NCBI GenBank assembly: GCA_013368445.1
Contig: JAACJO010000004.1
Location: 1,984,001 to 2,048,000, forward strand
Reading direction: 5' to 3'
DNA: 64,000 nucleotides
Source of the DNA: Leucocoprinus leucothites
Lineage: Eukaryota > Basidiomycota > Agaricomycetes > Agaricales > Agaricaceae
The notes beneath the pieces were generated by a model, which did no database searches, was not told where the DNA came from, and saw nothing but the letters and a program-made list of their open reading frames with translations. Made by a program: the position numbers and the translations under genes. Shown here one piece after another: positions 44,829-57,807 of the stretch. Each line of letters opens with the position of its first letter. Positions within the stretch are counted from its first letter, which is position 1.

Positions 44829-47800
44829 TCACATGTCCCATTCATCCCAGATATCCGGCGCCACAGAAACAGCGGACTGAGGAACATATTCAACTGTTTC
44901 CACAAGTTCGACGATTCTGTCAGCAGTACTGTCTTCCTTTGGATTTCCCCTCATGGCAACCAGAACTCGATCGTTTCTATCGGTGGTTGCATATCCCGAG
45001 TGCATCAGGCGCATATCAACATCTTCAATTACTTGGGCGATCCGACCTGTGTTGATGTTCCTGATCTCAATGAATTGTGAAGAGATCAGGAGAATGTGAT
45101 TTCCGCGATGAGCAAACCCACTGGCTTGGGTTTCCCATCTAATATAACCATTTGAGCGACTGGGGATGCCTCGTTTGGTGATATAACATCCTACTGCTGG
45201 ATGGATATGAGCTCAAGTCAGCCGTGGGTGGTAAATAATCGATACACACAATCATAAATCAGCAACAGCTCATTTGCATCAATGCGTGCCAAGCCTAGCG
45301 GTCTCGCATCCTTTAGTCTATCCTTCAACATTGACAACGATGGTGAGGACCCAGCATCCTGAAAATTGGGTACCAAAGTCGCAGCGGACTGGGCAAGGCT
45401 AAGATAAGGCTTGAAATGAGTACTTTTAAAATCAGCAATGCCGGACCCACTTGGTGGGGTCTGCAATGACGATCCCGTCTTGGGTGCATATAGCGATATT
45501 TTTGGTCAAGGCGATGACATCAAAAGCATCGCGTGGGACAAACCCAGGCTGCATAGTGGAAGTTGAGAAAAGTTAAAAAATAGAGGAAGCCGACAATGTT
45601 TACCTCGCCAAACGATCTGAACGAGAGAACCCGCGTGTTCTTCCTTGTTCGAGCCATGCTCTCCATTTCTGCTTGGTCTACAGCCTCCATGATTTGAACA
45701 TTGAGTGACGAGCTAAGTCTCCGTTTACTCGCATATATAACTGAAGCATCCACCATAAGATAGTACTATTTGGGGTAAAATGAAGAGCTCACCGAGCGCC
45801 TTTCCATCCATTTGCATGCATTTGCAGAGGATGATGTTGGATTCTGAACTGCCTAAGTTCTCCATTGATGCATCTAACATTTCGGGTGTTGTTTGTCCCA
45901 AGGCCAATCGAGTCAGGAGCTCCAGCGAATACGACACCACAGTTGACTCAGAATAGACGATAAAACGGTTGAAAACGCCGCGAGCCGTTGCCTGTAGCGC
46001 TGCTATATAATTTGGATTTGAATAATGTAGAACTCTCTTAAAGTCTTACAAAGGCAGATATGCTAGGGTCAGGAAAGCGTACTCAGATATTGCATGGGCA
46101 TACCTTCACGACCGGCAACAGAAACAAAGATTCCTGCCGGGCAGCCCACTGCCAAGAATTTCCTGCCAGCGAAAGCTGAGCAGCCAGTGAGCGGGAGCCT
46201 GGAGTGAAACACATAAACCTTACTGAAGGGCACAGCCGATGATATCCTCCCTGTGACACCTTGCCCTCGTGATGGAGTTGCGAGTTGGGCTGGAACGCGA
46301 AAATAGGAACTAGTGATATTTTGTGGATCAAACCACTGATTTTAGTCAGTATTCACGAACAAGGTTGATTGAGATTTCAATAAACCTTGGTTGAATCCTC
46401 TCTCAGCTGATGTAGAGCGATGGCCTCAGAAAGCACGTTCTTCCATTTTAGCCGTTGAGCTTCTGACGCAACATATAAGGTATATCGTCGAGTGGAGCGG
46501 CTCGAGGAATGGAAGACAGTAAATGGATATATGGGTACTAGATGGGACCTGAGGGAGTCCAGTAGTCCACCTTCGATTTTTTCCTTGCGCATATCGGGAG
46601 TGTCTTCAAACCTTCCCAGTCGGAGAAATGACAGATGCAATGGCTTGGGATTATCGGTGGGATTGCCCTCCATTCAAAAGCTCATGACTTACCCGTGATA
46701 TGAGATATCGTTTAACTGACGAGGAATTCCGCTGCTTCTCTTCCCTAGTAAGAATGACTCCAATCGACATGAGGTTGGAACGGATGGGGTAAGAAAGAGA
46801 CCCTACAGTAATTATCCAGGAGCGAGGCAACGAGATCGTCCCATTCTTCGTGAAACCCAGACTCCGATCTTACCCTCCTTGTAACCGGACTGGAGTGAAC
46901 GAGAGTACGGCTCTGGTCGTAGAGGTCCATATCCTAAGGAGAAATGTTGATTCAAGTTAGATGGATGTTATAACACAAAGTAAAACGCGCACGATGATTT
47001 CGCCTTTCTGATATACAAGGCTCTCGCAAAGGGTCCAAAATTTAACCTTGCTTTCAGCGGCTTCAATCCCCGGTTGAGTGCTTTTGATACAATCTCGAAG
47101 GATACCAAGTAGAAGAGGTAACGTCTCCAAATCGGGATGTTCATAATCCTTCTCAGTGGTTTTCAAGGTTTCTTCAAGTAGCAGAGTCAAACGAGGTAGC
47201 CTCGTAACAGGCCTGGACAGAAAGGTGATGAGATCGCGTTTGCGGACCCGAGGGTTATCAGAGATCGACTGGATAAATTGCTCGTAGGCACTGTTGCGTT
47301 TTAATTCCTTTCTGTGGTATGACTCTGCCAGAGGGTAGTGCTTGATATAGATCTCATAGGCAGAGCGGAATTCAGTTCTAACCGCCCCTGGAGAGAAATC
47401 AGGAAAAATTCGGCCAAAAAGCAGGGAACTGCTTAACTATCGAGTATGATATCCGCCACAGTCTGCAACACCGGGTGCTGCTCTCGCTGACGTTCAAAGA
47501 GCGTATACAGTAGTTGTCGGTGAAGAGTCAGGATTTCATGGAAATTTCCAAACACATTTCCGACAAAGGCGGATAAACTTTCTCGAGGAAGTATTTGAGG
47601 GCGCGCAGTGCTGAGACCATCAATGAAGAGCTATGGCACCAATGTATAGCATTCAGCATCAGTAACATGAATACTTGACATACCAGTTGGACTAGCTCCA
47701 AATCAGCGACATAATCACGCTCCCCCTTGATGATCTCAAATATTATTGATTGTCGGCGAACCTCATGTTTGCCCAGGGCTTCTTGTGCCTCTTTTGAGAC

Positions 47801-48473
47801 TAATCTATGCCACTCTTGATCTTGATCATCCAGTTGCCCGTCCTGGAAGCGACTCAACATGGCATCTAGACTGAGACGGTTAGTGTGTTATTGGGGAGGC
47901 ATGGCCGTACCGCCGCAAAGGAGCCTACTCTGAGCTCGAACCCGATATTTCCTTCCTGTCTTCATCCCTAAACTGAGATACAATGACGCTTTGTCAAGGA
48001 GGTGATGGATAGGAGCGGACCTCGGGATTGTGCTCAAATTCCTTCGTTCCTTGATGTGAGAATTCATCCGAGTATTCATGAAGCGGAATGGGGACCTGAG
48101 ACTGTGATCTCAAGTCACCTGTGCTATATCTGTGCTGAAGGCTTCGAGAGGGTATAGATAAACTTGGATTGACCAGAGAAGGTGGCGAAAGAAGTGGCTC
48201 GGGAAATGATAGAGATGGATTAGGATCATGATTCATAAAGCGATTCGAGGTTTCAGAGTGAGGGTGTTGACGTTCATTCATGGAACGGACGCGGGAACGG
48301 GTTCTGTCTTGGGAATCATTCCAGGGATTGGGAAGAAACGACTGGCTGCCTTCCCGAGACGCAAAATCGAGACCGGCGCCTGGAAATATCTGACTGGGGT
48401 TATTGTGATGTACAACAGAGTTCGAGCTTCGCGGGATTGGAGGGTCTGCGCGCAGATTCCGGTTGTTTGGCAT
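44829..48473 (-). CDS. Rho guanine nucleotide exchange factor, Rom1/Rom2-like (DH-PH-CNH)
   Basis: Starts MPNNRNLRADPPIPRSSNSV. A Ser/Pro/Asn-rich N-terminus of about 200 residues is followed by the DH domain (47.9-47.0 kb): RQSIIFEIIKGERDYVADLE, ITFLSRPVTRLPRLTLLLEE, LRDCIKSTQPGIEAAESKVK. The PH domain (46.7-46.4 kb) shows RRYTLYVASEAQRLKW. The CNH (citron) domain (46.3-44.8 kb) has SESNIILCKCM, ARPLGLARIDANELLLIYD and VLVAMRGNPKEDS, ending WDEWDM. This order is that of Rom2-type GEFs that activate Rho1 at the plasma membrane in the cell-wall-integrity pathway. The start is uncertain because only low-complexity sequence precedes the domains. Confidence 0.9.
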
Positions 48474-50853
48474 GGTAAGAAAACAACAAGAGAACAAGGA
48501 CAGTTGAGTCTACGAGCGGCCAACTACGTCAAGTAATTACTTACGTCATCTTTCAAGTCATTTATGGCAATTGCCGACCAGATTCCTATTGCTCTTGTTA
48601 CGATCACACTCAATGTATGAACTTCAAACACCTGCCCTCCGAGATTTGAGGTTTTCACTCATCCAGTCGAGATCGATGAAAATACTATTCATCGTGTCCC
48701 TAGTCATGGCAGATATCATTCGACACTAACAGATCATCGGTAACCGATGCTTATACCGTCTCGTTCTAAAGCTCCTAGACGCAGTCCTCCGAAATCCACA
48801 CAGTCAATCTTCATCGAATCCTAGCAGGGTTAACGGTTCGGCTATTCCATGCTGATGTGAAGCTGAAACTATTTTTGCGGTCCTTTGTTCCCCGAGGTTT
48901 TATATCTCCGATATGATTGAGGCTACTCACTGTTTTAATTGGCACCTGTCACATCCTAACCACCGAGACGTCTAATGGAGCCGGCATCCGAGCCCGCGTC
49001 GCTATTAACAGTGACTCAATCAAGTCACCGCCCCTCGGACCCTCAAACACCAACAAGAACGGCGAGCTCCTCGCAAAATACACGTTGAGGAAAGATAAAA
49101 GCTGGATTGAAATTCAGTATGTTCTCCCTATCCCCCAGTTTTTTTTTAATCCTCTATTTACTTCATTCATCTGAAATATGTGCCGCTACAGACAGTAAAG
49201 CCAATTCAATCTTGCAGGTTGATTGCATATTGATCTTCCTACAGTGTCAACAGGGTTTATAGCGGTTGTAACCACATTGTGGTCCTCGTACGCGCAACTC
49301 TTTCTCAATGCCTGATTATGAACTGACAGCATTCTCTTAATCTAGCCGGATGAATTGGTATCTCAGCGTCATCGGTTTACCAGGCAGCAGTTTCCTTACC
49401 TACCCCTAGATTGTTTGTTACACTACGACTTGCAAGTTTAGTCCGAACCACCCTCAGAGTTGTCAACCTCCCAGATGTCAACAGACTTGTTGGCAAAAGT
49501 ACGTGTTGTTTCACCATACGAGCCGTCGCATTGTCACTCGTGTCTGACTTTGCTGTTGTTAACAGCCGCCTGTCGCCCGAGCAATACAGTGAGTGATCCT
49601 CATTCTCTGTTTCTAACGCGGCGCCTCAATTGACGATATCAGCACTTCACGTCCACGGGAATTGCCCTGCATGTTCCAATCATTAGCACGTTGCACAATC
49701 CATAGGCCATGCGCATCGTCACTTCGCAATCTCATATAGAGATCCCCGATATTTATCGTTCTTCAGTTCTCGACTCAGTTCCTATAACTTAAGAAAAGTT
49801 GTAGACGTGTATCAGCTAATAACCCTATTTATCTATGTTATGTAGCATATCATTCTTGATATAAGCCTGGTTTGACTTCGGTTATCTCGCTGTTTGTTGT
49901 ATGTATTTATCAATACAATCTATCACTGACCCGGAAGTTGGTCAGGTCCTATCCTAATTGCTGATCTTCTTTTCCGACTATGTCCGTGATCGGGGAACGC
50001 TTCAGCGTTATCTGAGTTCTGGAATATAGACAAATCATATCACCGAGCCAATATCTCTTGGCAGTTGGTTGCCGAAATGAAGTCTTACTCACTCTCAAAC
50101 AATCCAAGTTGGCATTAATTGCGCGAGATTCCATTACTGAGCTAAGTGTAACAACTGATACTTGATTGGAGCATTTCGAATGGAGCCGGTTTAAGAACCC
50201 GACGAGATTCGATAGCAGCAGACCAAGCCACCATTTGATCCGTGAGTGTGTTCCTTTGCGGGTCTAACGGTCGGTGAAACAATTAAATAAAATGTCAGAT
50301 TATATCAGTCAGTTTTATTTCCATCGTCGAAGCACTGATCGCGTGCACCCCCTCAGTCAGTTTCTTACATATCATGATTCCAACCATGATCAAACTTATT
50401 GAGGGCACCCGTACTCATCAATTGCACGCACAAGTGTGGCCGAGATCAGATGTGATGATTTCACCTCAAAAGATATAATATCAAACTCTCGTCAGCGTAG
50501 GATATATTGGCCATTGATATGGCATATTCGAGTTTATTCGATGGTATGGTCATACAGATCTCGTACTCCACTGTATGAAAGGCTGCATAGTGCAAGCCTG
50601 TAAAGCAGAAATTCAACTTTATTTCCTTCCATCCGTATCAAATATTGATTAAATGATGGGATCAGGCCCTACTAGCTGATCTAAATATAGACTACTTGTT
50701 TTTTTTTTGGGCGCCCCGGTTTTCAGGCGGGTCACCAGGAAATACTATGAGGAATGATTATTGTTTTGTAGGCTGTCCGTGTTGGGTCTGTCTGAATTGT
50801 CTCTATGTTGCTACAAAGAAAATACAATGGCCATCCTGGTCCGCTGAGTTCGC
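48474..50853. other. 2.4-kb gene-poor interval
   Basis: The longest stretch without a supported gene. It is AT-rich and has coding-like snippets (plus strand about 48925-49115 and 49410-49590), but neither has a start codon or a domain I recognise. It could hold a decayed gene, a non-coding transcript or long UTRs. Confidence 0.45.
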
Positions 50854-53717
50854 TCAGACGGGGTCGGAAACAGCCATGGCGCAGTTTGCGAGAGCGGCAG
50901 GTAGATTTGATCCTTGATTTCACCGGGTTAAATGGTATCCAGTGGGAACAAAGAGCTGCGCCCGTGGTGCTCACCTGGGTAGAACCAAAATGAAACCGCG
51001 ATGATGACGTAGAGGCCTGTTGTTCGTCGATGGTAAGAAGGCTTAGTCGCCACGGAACAAAGGGGTACTCACAAATAAGGATCACGCCCTCAAGCCAATT
51101 TGATTTTGCATCTGCTACAACATAGCTCATGATCTGAACTGTGACGATGAACAAGTAAGCAACAAAGCTGTGTTTTTCGGGTGGCGGTGATTACCTGAAA
51201 GGTAGAGGACCTTGTGGAAGGACTGAGTCGCTAGCCAGAATTTAGGAGAGGAAGATATAGCTCACAAGAGATTGGTAGGGATCAAGTAGGAGCGATAGAG
51301 GCTTGTTTATGATCCAACCTAATATGACCATGAAACTGAAGGATCTGAGCATGGCCACATCAATCAGTCGGGAGAGAGGGCAACGCACGGGAAGACGAAA
51401 AGCGCGGTTTGCTGTCAAAACAGGCAACGGTCAACATGGCGCAGCAATAGAGTGCATGGTGACTCACAATGCTTGAGCCAACAGCGACACTCACGCTGAG
51501 TGTCAGCTCGTCACGAACAGACACATTTACTGCGGTAATACATTCTATTGGTCACGATAAGCACAGACACTACCTGAAGCTACGGGGTAGCTCACCTGCA
51601 ACTGCTGAAACACTGGGTAACACGATCAGACCAATCCACTCCTTGCTAATAGAGGAGACTCCGTTCATCGATTCCACCAGCATTTCTGCGGTAAAAGAAA
51701 CGACCTAGAATAGCTAGTCGGTATGATTTCTCAAGTGTTCTGACAGGCTCACAATCGCCACAATGACCATGGTGGTCAGTGTGATAGTCCAACTCAGTTG
51801 AGGCCCTTTCTCTTGGGTTCGAGTTGGTGTTAGGTCTCGTTCGTCTACCTGCACATAGCTTTCTGGTCTGAGGTCCTCATATGACTTCGCTGCATCGGGG
51901 ATGATGGTTTCACTAGACTGGTTGCTCATGAGGGTATCTTCGTGAGTCAATGGTACCCCTTTCGGAGGTGTAACAAATCGCAATGTTGAGCTCCCGGGGT
52001 AATCGTTCATGTCTATATCCTTGGGATTTCCCGGACAGACGTTGAGAGTGAGCTGGGAGTCGGAGGGAGAGGCATATGATCGCTGTTCCAGTGGTATGCC
52101 AGGTTTCGGGTCTGTGCGGCTGGCAGGTCTTGATACGTCGAGCGTAGAAAACGACGTAGCAATGCGCTTTCCCGCGTGCTTGAAGATCCGGGCCGATTTT
52201 GGTACACCAACTCGTACTTGGACAGGTAAAGGTTGACTTTTCTTGTTGTGCCGGTCGTGGTAGAGGTGTTTGTGGGACCAGAGCTGGAATACGAGGTATG
52301 CAGAGTAGACTGGACAATGGTTGAGGTCAGGGAAAGGGGGAGATAGTGTGAACACATACTAAACAACAGTACAATGGCCACCTGAGGGGTATAAGGTCAA
52401 ACCGAGCATAGCAACCCCAAAATCGACTACGAACCCCATGACTCATAAGGAGAATATGTTTGCTTTGGGACGCAGATGTCTCTATGTTCTTTTTATCGTC
52501 CTCCATGAAATGGTACGCAGCGGGCAGGAGGATGGCGCCAACACTTATACTCATAAGAGATGTGTGCATCTGGGTTGCGGCTGTATCTTATGAGACAGCG
52601 CACATCATGCTGACATTGCAACACTCACTTTCATCGAACCCTTGTTCTGTGAAACGCACCCCTCCTGCGAAGAAGCATAGTCCAAGCACTAGTACTGAAG
52701 TCGACAGAATCAGTGGGTATGAAGCGAATAGTGGTCTTCTCAGGGGAGCCTACGTAGTTTACTCAATATGGAGCCAACGACTGATAAAAATAGATCAGAC
52801 GCTGCAGATGCCAGAAAGGGTGAATGCGTGCTTACGGGCGGATTGCACAACGCTCAACTCGCAACGTCGTAGAGCGCTTATCTACAACGAAGGGTGAGGA
52901 TGGCTTGAAAGGTTAAGGAAATACGGCGACCGACCGAAACGACAATTTCAACCCTGCATATATGTTGGTCAGGAGGTCTAATTGACAGCGTAACGGTGCA
53001 CCTACATGTTACTCTGTAGGTATAATGAGAAAGCGTCATCTGGAATTTCAGGACCAGCACTCACCAGACTCGCGTTGATAAGACCTGTTTTATTTCCGCC
53101 TATTCTGATTGCGAGCTCGCCTGTACAAAGGTCATGAAGCTGGGATAGAGCGTCAATTCAACCATCTCGTGAAAATCTAATTATGTAAATGATTCTTTAC
53201 CTTGACGAGTGGCACTAAGCCGAGGATGCACACTGATTTTTCTTAGTAGCCGCAGAGAGTTGTAGGCTGTAATGGGCACTTACTTGCGAATATTAAATTG
53301 TGTGTATCTTTTTCCATGAAATTTAGGGCCCACTGAGAGGGTAAACTATGTCAGCCGAAATGGGGAGCGTTTGGCATCGGTGACGGACAGAAAAGGGAAT
53401 GAATGCAAGGAACAGGTTGAGCCCTAGATCTCGTGAGTGGGTCTGTTGAAGTTGATAACTAGGACTATTTGCCACCTACAAGAGTGACATACAACAATTC
53501 GCCAGCCCATCAAGTGCCTCCTCCACCCTTGACCACCATTAGATGAGCCATTTCTGGCCTTTAGTGTAGCCCAGAACGATGGTAATTGGTTGGGTTTATT
53601 GGCATTTGTGGATTCTTGGTGTATGAAAGGCTGCGCCCTGGGTTCCTTGATTTTTGACGTGCGGAAGGCATTGGAGGTAGTGCCAGCTACCGGTTCGTGC
53701 ACGGAGAAAGTGTGCAT
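50854..53717 (-). CDS. vacuolar Ca2+/H+ exchanger (CAX family, Vcx1-like)
   Basis: Starts MHTFSVHEPVAGTTSNAFRT. Helix 1 is LNLFLAFIPFS|WALNFM, then LGLVPLVK|LHDLCTGELAIRIGGNKTG, and the c-1 repeat as ASL|SNM|VEIVVS|ISALRRCELSVVQSA, ALVGSILSKL|LLVLGLCFFAGG. A hydrophilic central loop of about 145 residues follows. The c-2 repeat is VVSFTAEMLVESMNG, SKEWIGLIVLPS, VRDELTLSVSVAVGSSI and GWIINKPLSLLLDPYQSL, ending MSYVVADAKSNWLEGVILIC and LYVIIAVSFWFYPGSN. It should sequester Ca2+ in the vacuole using the proton gradient. Both conserved c-1 and c-2 glutamates are present. At least twelve introns are required, one pair flanking an 8-nt exon. Confidence 0.9.
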
Positions 53718-54339
53718 AAGTATTTGTTGACGACTGGGCCGTTGCAAGTGACAAAGAGAGAGACGAAGAGCGACGATTTGGAGCCCCAAGGAGAGAGGGG
53801 ACGAAGGATGAAGGAATGATTGAGGTTTTAGAACAAGGAAGGAAGCAGTGACGGTTGACGATGCCGTACAGCTTATTAGGCTGCCTCCTACAGTGTTCAA
53901 CAATAGCTCGGTGGCTTCATAGTTTCGCTATCCACCGAAGCTTCATTGATTTCGGTCACCCTGAGCGATAGGTTGGTTCTGGAGAATACCTTTGCCTGTT
54001 TCGGGATAGTCGTTTCGAGTTCGTCGCAGCAGTGGTATTATTATACTAGCGCGCTTCACACACAAGGTGCACGACCCCAGGCCACGCTGTACGAACGAAA
54101 CAGTATAGCCACGAATCCGTGCTTTCTCTTTGAGTGTTGCAACATTTGACCGTCAAGCCTTCATACTAAAGTTCTAACGTTCAGCCTTTAGCATTAGCTC
54201 TCGTGACCAGAACGCCACACTGAGTCACGTCACGTGGTCAGTGGTCAGCGGAAACGCGTCTCAACGACGCGTCCTATCACGTCACGATTTGACTTTCGCC
54301 ATTCTGGTTCCTCAGATCTCCTCACGGTGGTGGTTGTCT
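53718..54339. other. divergent promoter interval (Ca2+/H+ exchanger / Srs2-like helicase)
   Basis: About 620 bp between two divergent start codons; no gene recognised. It contains paired MluI-like ACGCGT elements near 54255-54270 (AAACGCGTC..GACGCGTCC), resembling fungal MCB cell-cycle boxes just upstream of the helicase gene. Confidence 0.5.
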
Positions 54340-57300
54340 ATGGCACCCACAGTCGTCTCTACTCTTTTGTCCTCTCTAAATCCTGCTCAACTCAAAGGCA
54401 AGCTGGTTTACTTTGAGGTGGAATTGATGGGCTGACCTGCCCCTGTTCAATAGCGGTTCAACATTCTCCGGTGGTGCCGCTTCAGATCCTAGCTGGGCCA
54501 GGTAGTGGAAAAACAAAGGTTCGCCTGCAACTCGAGTGGGACTTTTATCAACTCATCGGGCTGTGAGTTAGGTGCTGACGTCTCGAGTTGCTCACCTCAT
54601 TCTACACCATGCTATTCCCCCATCCTCGATCTGTGCTGTGACATTTACCAACAAGGCTGCTAATGAGATGCGGGAGCGTCTAGTAAGGCTTATTGGTGAA
54701 CAGCGCACAAGTCAAATCAAACTGGGAACCTTTCATGCTCTATGTGCTTTCTTCCTGCGGAAGTACGCTAACGTCATTAGTCTGGAGCGGAACTTTACCG
54801 TATGCGATGCCGAAGAGAGGTGACCTCCTTTAATCAGCGGGGAGATCTACGTATGCTCACTTTGGCTAGCAAGAAAATTATAGCTGGCCTTCTCAAACCT
54901 TTCAAAGACGAGCTCGAGGCGGGAGATATCAACCTCAAGGAATCAACAGTGTCATCAATGATCTCTAGAGCGAAAGCGCGTGGCCTCGATGCGGCCGCTA
55001 TGACTGCGGAATGCAACGCAAGCAGGTCAATGGTTCCGTCCACAAGCGATCAGATTAATGCGGTGGTCTCGTCTGTTTACACAAGCTACGAGAGTGCTCT
55101 CAGGCAGACCAATTCTCTGGACTTCGATGATTTATTGTTATTCGGTGTTAAGCTATTCCGCTCTCACAGGAAGGCGGTGGAGTGGTGTAAACATGTCTTG
55201 GTTGACGAATTGTGCGTATTATTATTAGCATATACTCAGAACCTTCTAATGCCTGAACTAGTCAAGATACCAACATCACCCAATACGAACTTATGCATCA
55301 GCTGGCGGTCCATAAATCCATCACAGTCGTCGGTGACCCAGACCAGTCGAGTACATACAAATTCCTGGTGCTAGGACCTAATCTCACCTATTGTTAGTCT
55401 ATGGATGGCGATCGGCAGAGGTTGGAAATCTCGCCCGTATGCGGAAAGGTGGGACCTAGGTTCACCAGCTGGAAGAGCCCCACTCAAGTTTTGTAGATTG
55501 CCCAAACACACAAGATATCTTCTTGGAAGAAAATTATCGGTCCACTGGGTCGATTCTGGACGCCAGCCTTGCAATTGTGGCACAAGGTAAACTTCTCCAC
55601 CCTGCACCGTGGCACCTACCTGAACAGTTTCTAGACCAAAATCGTATACGCAAGACTTTGTTCACTTCCCACCCCATGGGAAGCACACCTGTGCTCCGAA
55701 GATCGGCTTCCGAACATGCTGAAGCAGCTAGCATTGCGGCCGAAGTAAAGCAGGTGGTCGCTTATACAGGTGGCCTTTTAGGCTATGGCGATTTTGCTAT
55801 TCTCCGTAGGTCAATCGTCTGAATTTCACGGGCTAAGCCCCTGAATGAATTTCCTAGTGCGATTCACGGCCTTGTCTCGTGCTCTCGAGGGCGCTTTTCA
55901 GAAAGAAGGCATACCAACCCGTGTGTTAGGTGGGCACAAGTTTTTTGAACGCTTAGAGGTGAGAGGTTTCATTTCCCGGATATCCATGCTAAACCGTGAC
56001 ACTATCCAAGATCAGAGATTTACTGGCTTACTTACAACTTATCGATAATCCTGAATACGATCCTGCTTTCCTTCGAGCAGTCAATGTCCCAGCCCGGGGT
56101 ATTGGAGAGAAGGTTGATCATCTTTGTTCCAGTGACAAATTCACTCCCGCTGACGCTTTGAAGACATTAGATAACCTAGCTTCCAGGGCTCAAGGGAACA
56201 AATCCTCCATGCTGAAGGTTGTTGAAAGGATATGCGATAACCGCATCCCTGATATCAAACCCCCGATCAAACGCAAGTTGGCTGATTTTGTTAAAGCTAT
56301 GCAAAAACTGAGGAAATTGGCTTCAGAGGTGCGTATTTCAAGCTTGTAGAATTCGAGCATTTTTTCAATAATTGTGTTATCCAGGGCAAATCGCCCCCTG
56401 ATCTCCTTCGAGAGCTTCTGCGATGTATAGACTATCAACAGCACCTAAAAAAGACACAGTCCGATTGGGATACTCGCTGGGAGAACGTCGAGGAGCTGAT
56501 CACTTTTGCAAGCGAAGTCAGAACAGACGAAATCCAGGACGATGATGGTACCAGGGAACGGTACATTCGGCTCAATACTCAATCTTCAATGGGGTTCCAC
56601 TGATGGGATTACAGGCAAACTCCCCTCCGTTTATTCCTGCAAGCCTCGATGTTGTCATCAGAAGGAGACAATCAAAATGAAGCAAGTAACAAGGATGTAA
56701 GTATCTCTTTACTGCTTCCTTAACCATCCAGTTGGCTGAGTGAGAGGACAGAAAGTCACAATTGCCACTTGTCATGCTGCAAAAGGGTTGGAGTGGCCCG
56801 TGGTCTTTATCCCAGCCGGTAATCACCTCCATTTGCCTGATCGAATATTGTTCTGAACCTCCATCAGTCGAAGCAGGAACTTTCCCATTTTACAGAACTG
56901 AAGATATGGAAGAAGAAAGGTCAGTCGTTGCCCACGATAAACTAGTCCACGAATTTGATGACAGGCTAGACGGCTCCTCTATGTCGCATGTACTCGCGCC
57001 CAGTGTCTATTATATTTATCCCATGCGGAAAAAAGGATGGTTGCTGGCGAGACGAAGAACAAAGCTTTGTCGCCTTTCCTTACAACAGTCAAACAAGAAA
57101 ACGAGGTAAGAGCTCCTCACTGTTAAGACTTGTTGGACAATGAACCGAGCCATAAACTTAGCTGTTATTCACTGATATTATTCCGGAACTCAAGTTCTTG
57201 GAGTGTCGCGCAATGTCTCGAATGCTTGGACGCTCCGAGCCTTCAGAAAAAGAGGTGCAGAGCTTGGTTGCCCAATTGTATGTTAATTAGCGTGTTCGCG

Positions 57301-57807
57301 CTCAGCATGACGTTGACCTCATTTCATGACGACAGTGAAGAGAAATACGGAAGTCGTGTTCGCCATGACGTCACTAGGCACAACGGGGTTACTAGTAGCC
57401 AGGAAGAGCCTCTTGGAGATCTCTCCCACTTTACGGCAGGATTTGTTTCTTCTAGCAAAGCGATGAACCACGCCCAGTTCGCCGCTCAGGCCCCGACACC
57501 AATGACGCACTTGACCCCCACAAATCAAAGTGCCTCACCGAGATACACAGTATTAGATCCCATCTCAAATACACCAGCCCAAAATCCCCCATACCAGCCA
57601 ACAAAAAAATTGCCGTTGCAAACAGTTCCCCCGCCCTTTAGGGAATCAACGGAAGCCAGTGTAGACAAAAACCAAATCGCGGTAGTTGATAATCGAAGAG
57701 AAGGAAATAATCCTCTAACGGTGGTGACCGCCGGTGTGAAACGACGTCTTGGAATGGGTCGTAGCGTATTGAGCTATACTAACAAGAAATTCAAGCCTCC
57801 TTCGTAG
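54340..57807 (+). CDS. SRS2: UvrD/Srs2-like ATP-dependent DNA helicase
   Basis: Starts MAPTVVSTLLSSLNPAQLK. An intron that fits only as GC-AG joins it to AVQHSPVVPLQILAGPGSGKT (motif I). Then come ICAVTFTNKAANEMRERLV (Ia), LGTFHALCAFFLRKYA, LDFDDLLLFG, LVDE|FQDTNITQYELM (II), VVGDPDQS|IYGWRSAEVGNLARMRK (III), EENYRSTGSILDASL (IV), VTIATCHAAKGLEWPVVFIP (V) and RLLYVACTRAQCLLYLSHA (VI). The C-terminus has a long low-complexity tail ending in the fungal Srs2 signature VKRRLGMGRSVLSYTNKKFK. Srs2 is a 3'-5' SF1 helicase that strips Rad51 from ssDNA to curb recombination. All helicase motifs are intact. About a dozen introns. Confidence 0.92.

Noticed and set aside
48917..49174. Apparent small secreted protein frame beginning with a hydrophobic stretch
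   Set aside because: The first codon is TTG and is preceded directly by an in-frame stop; no ATG gives this frame.
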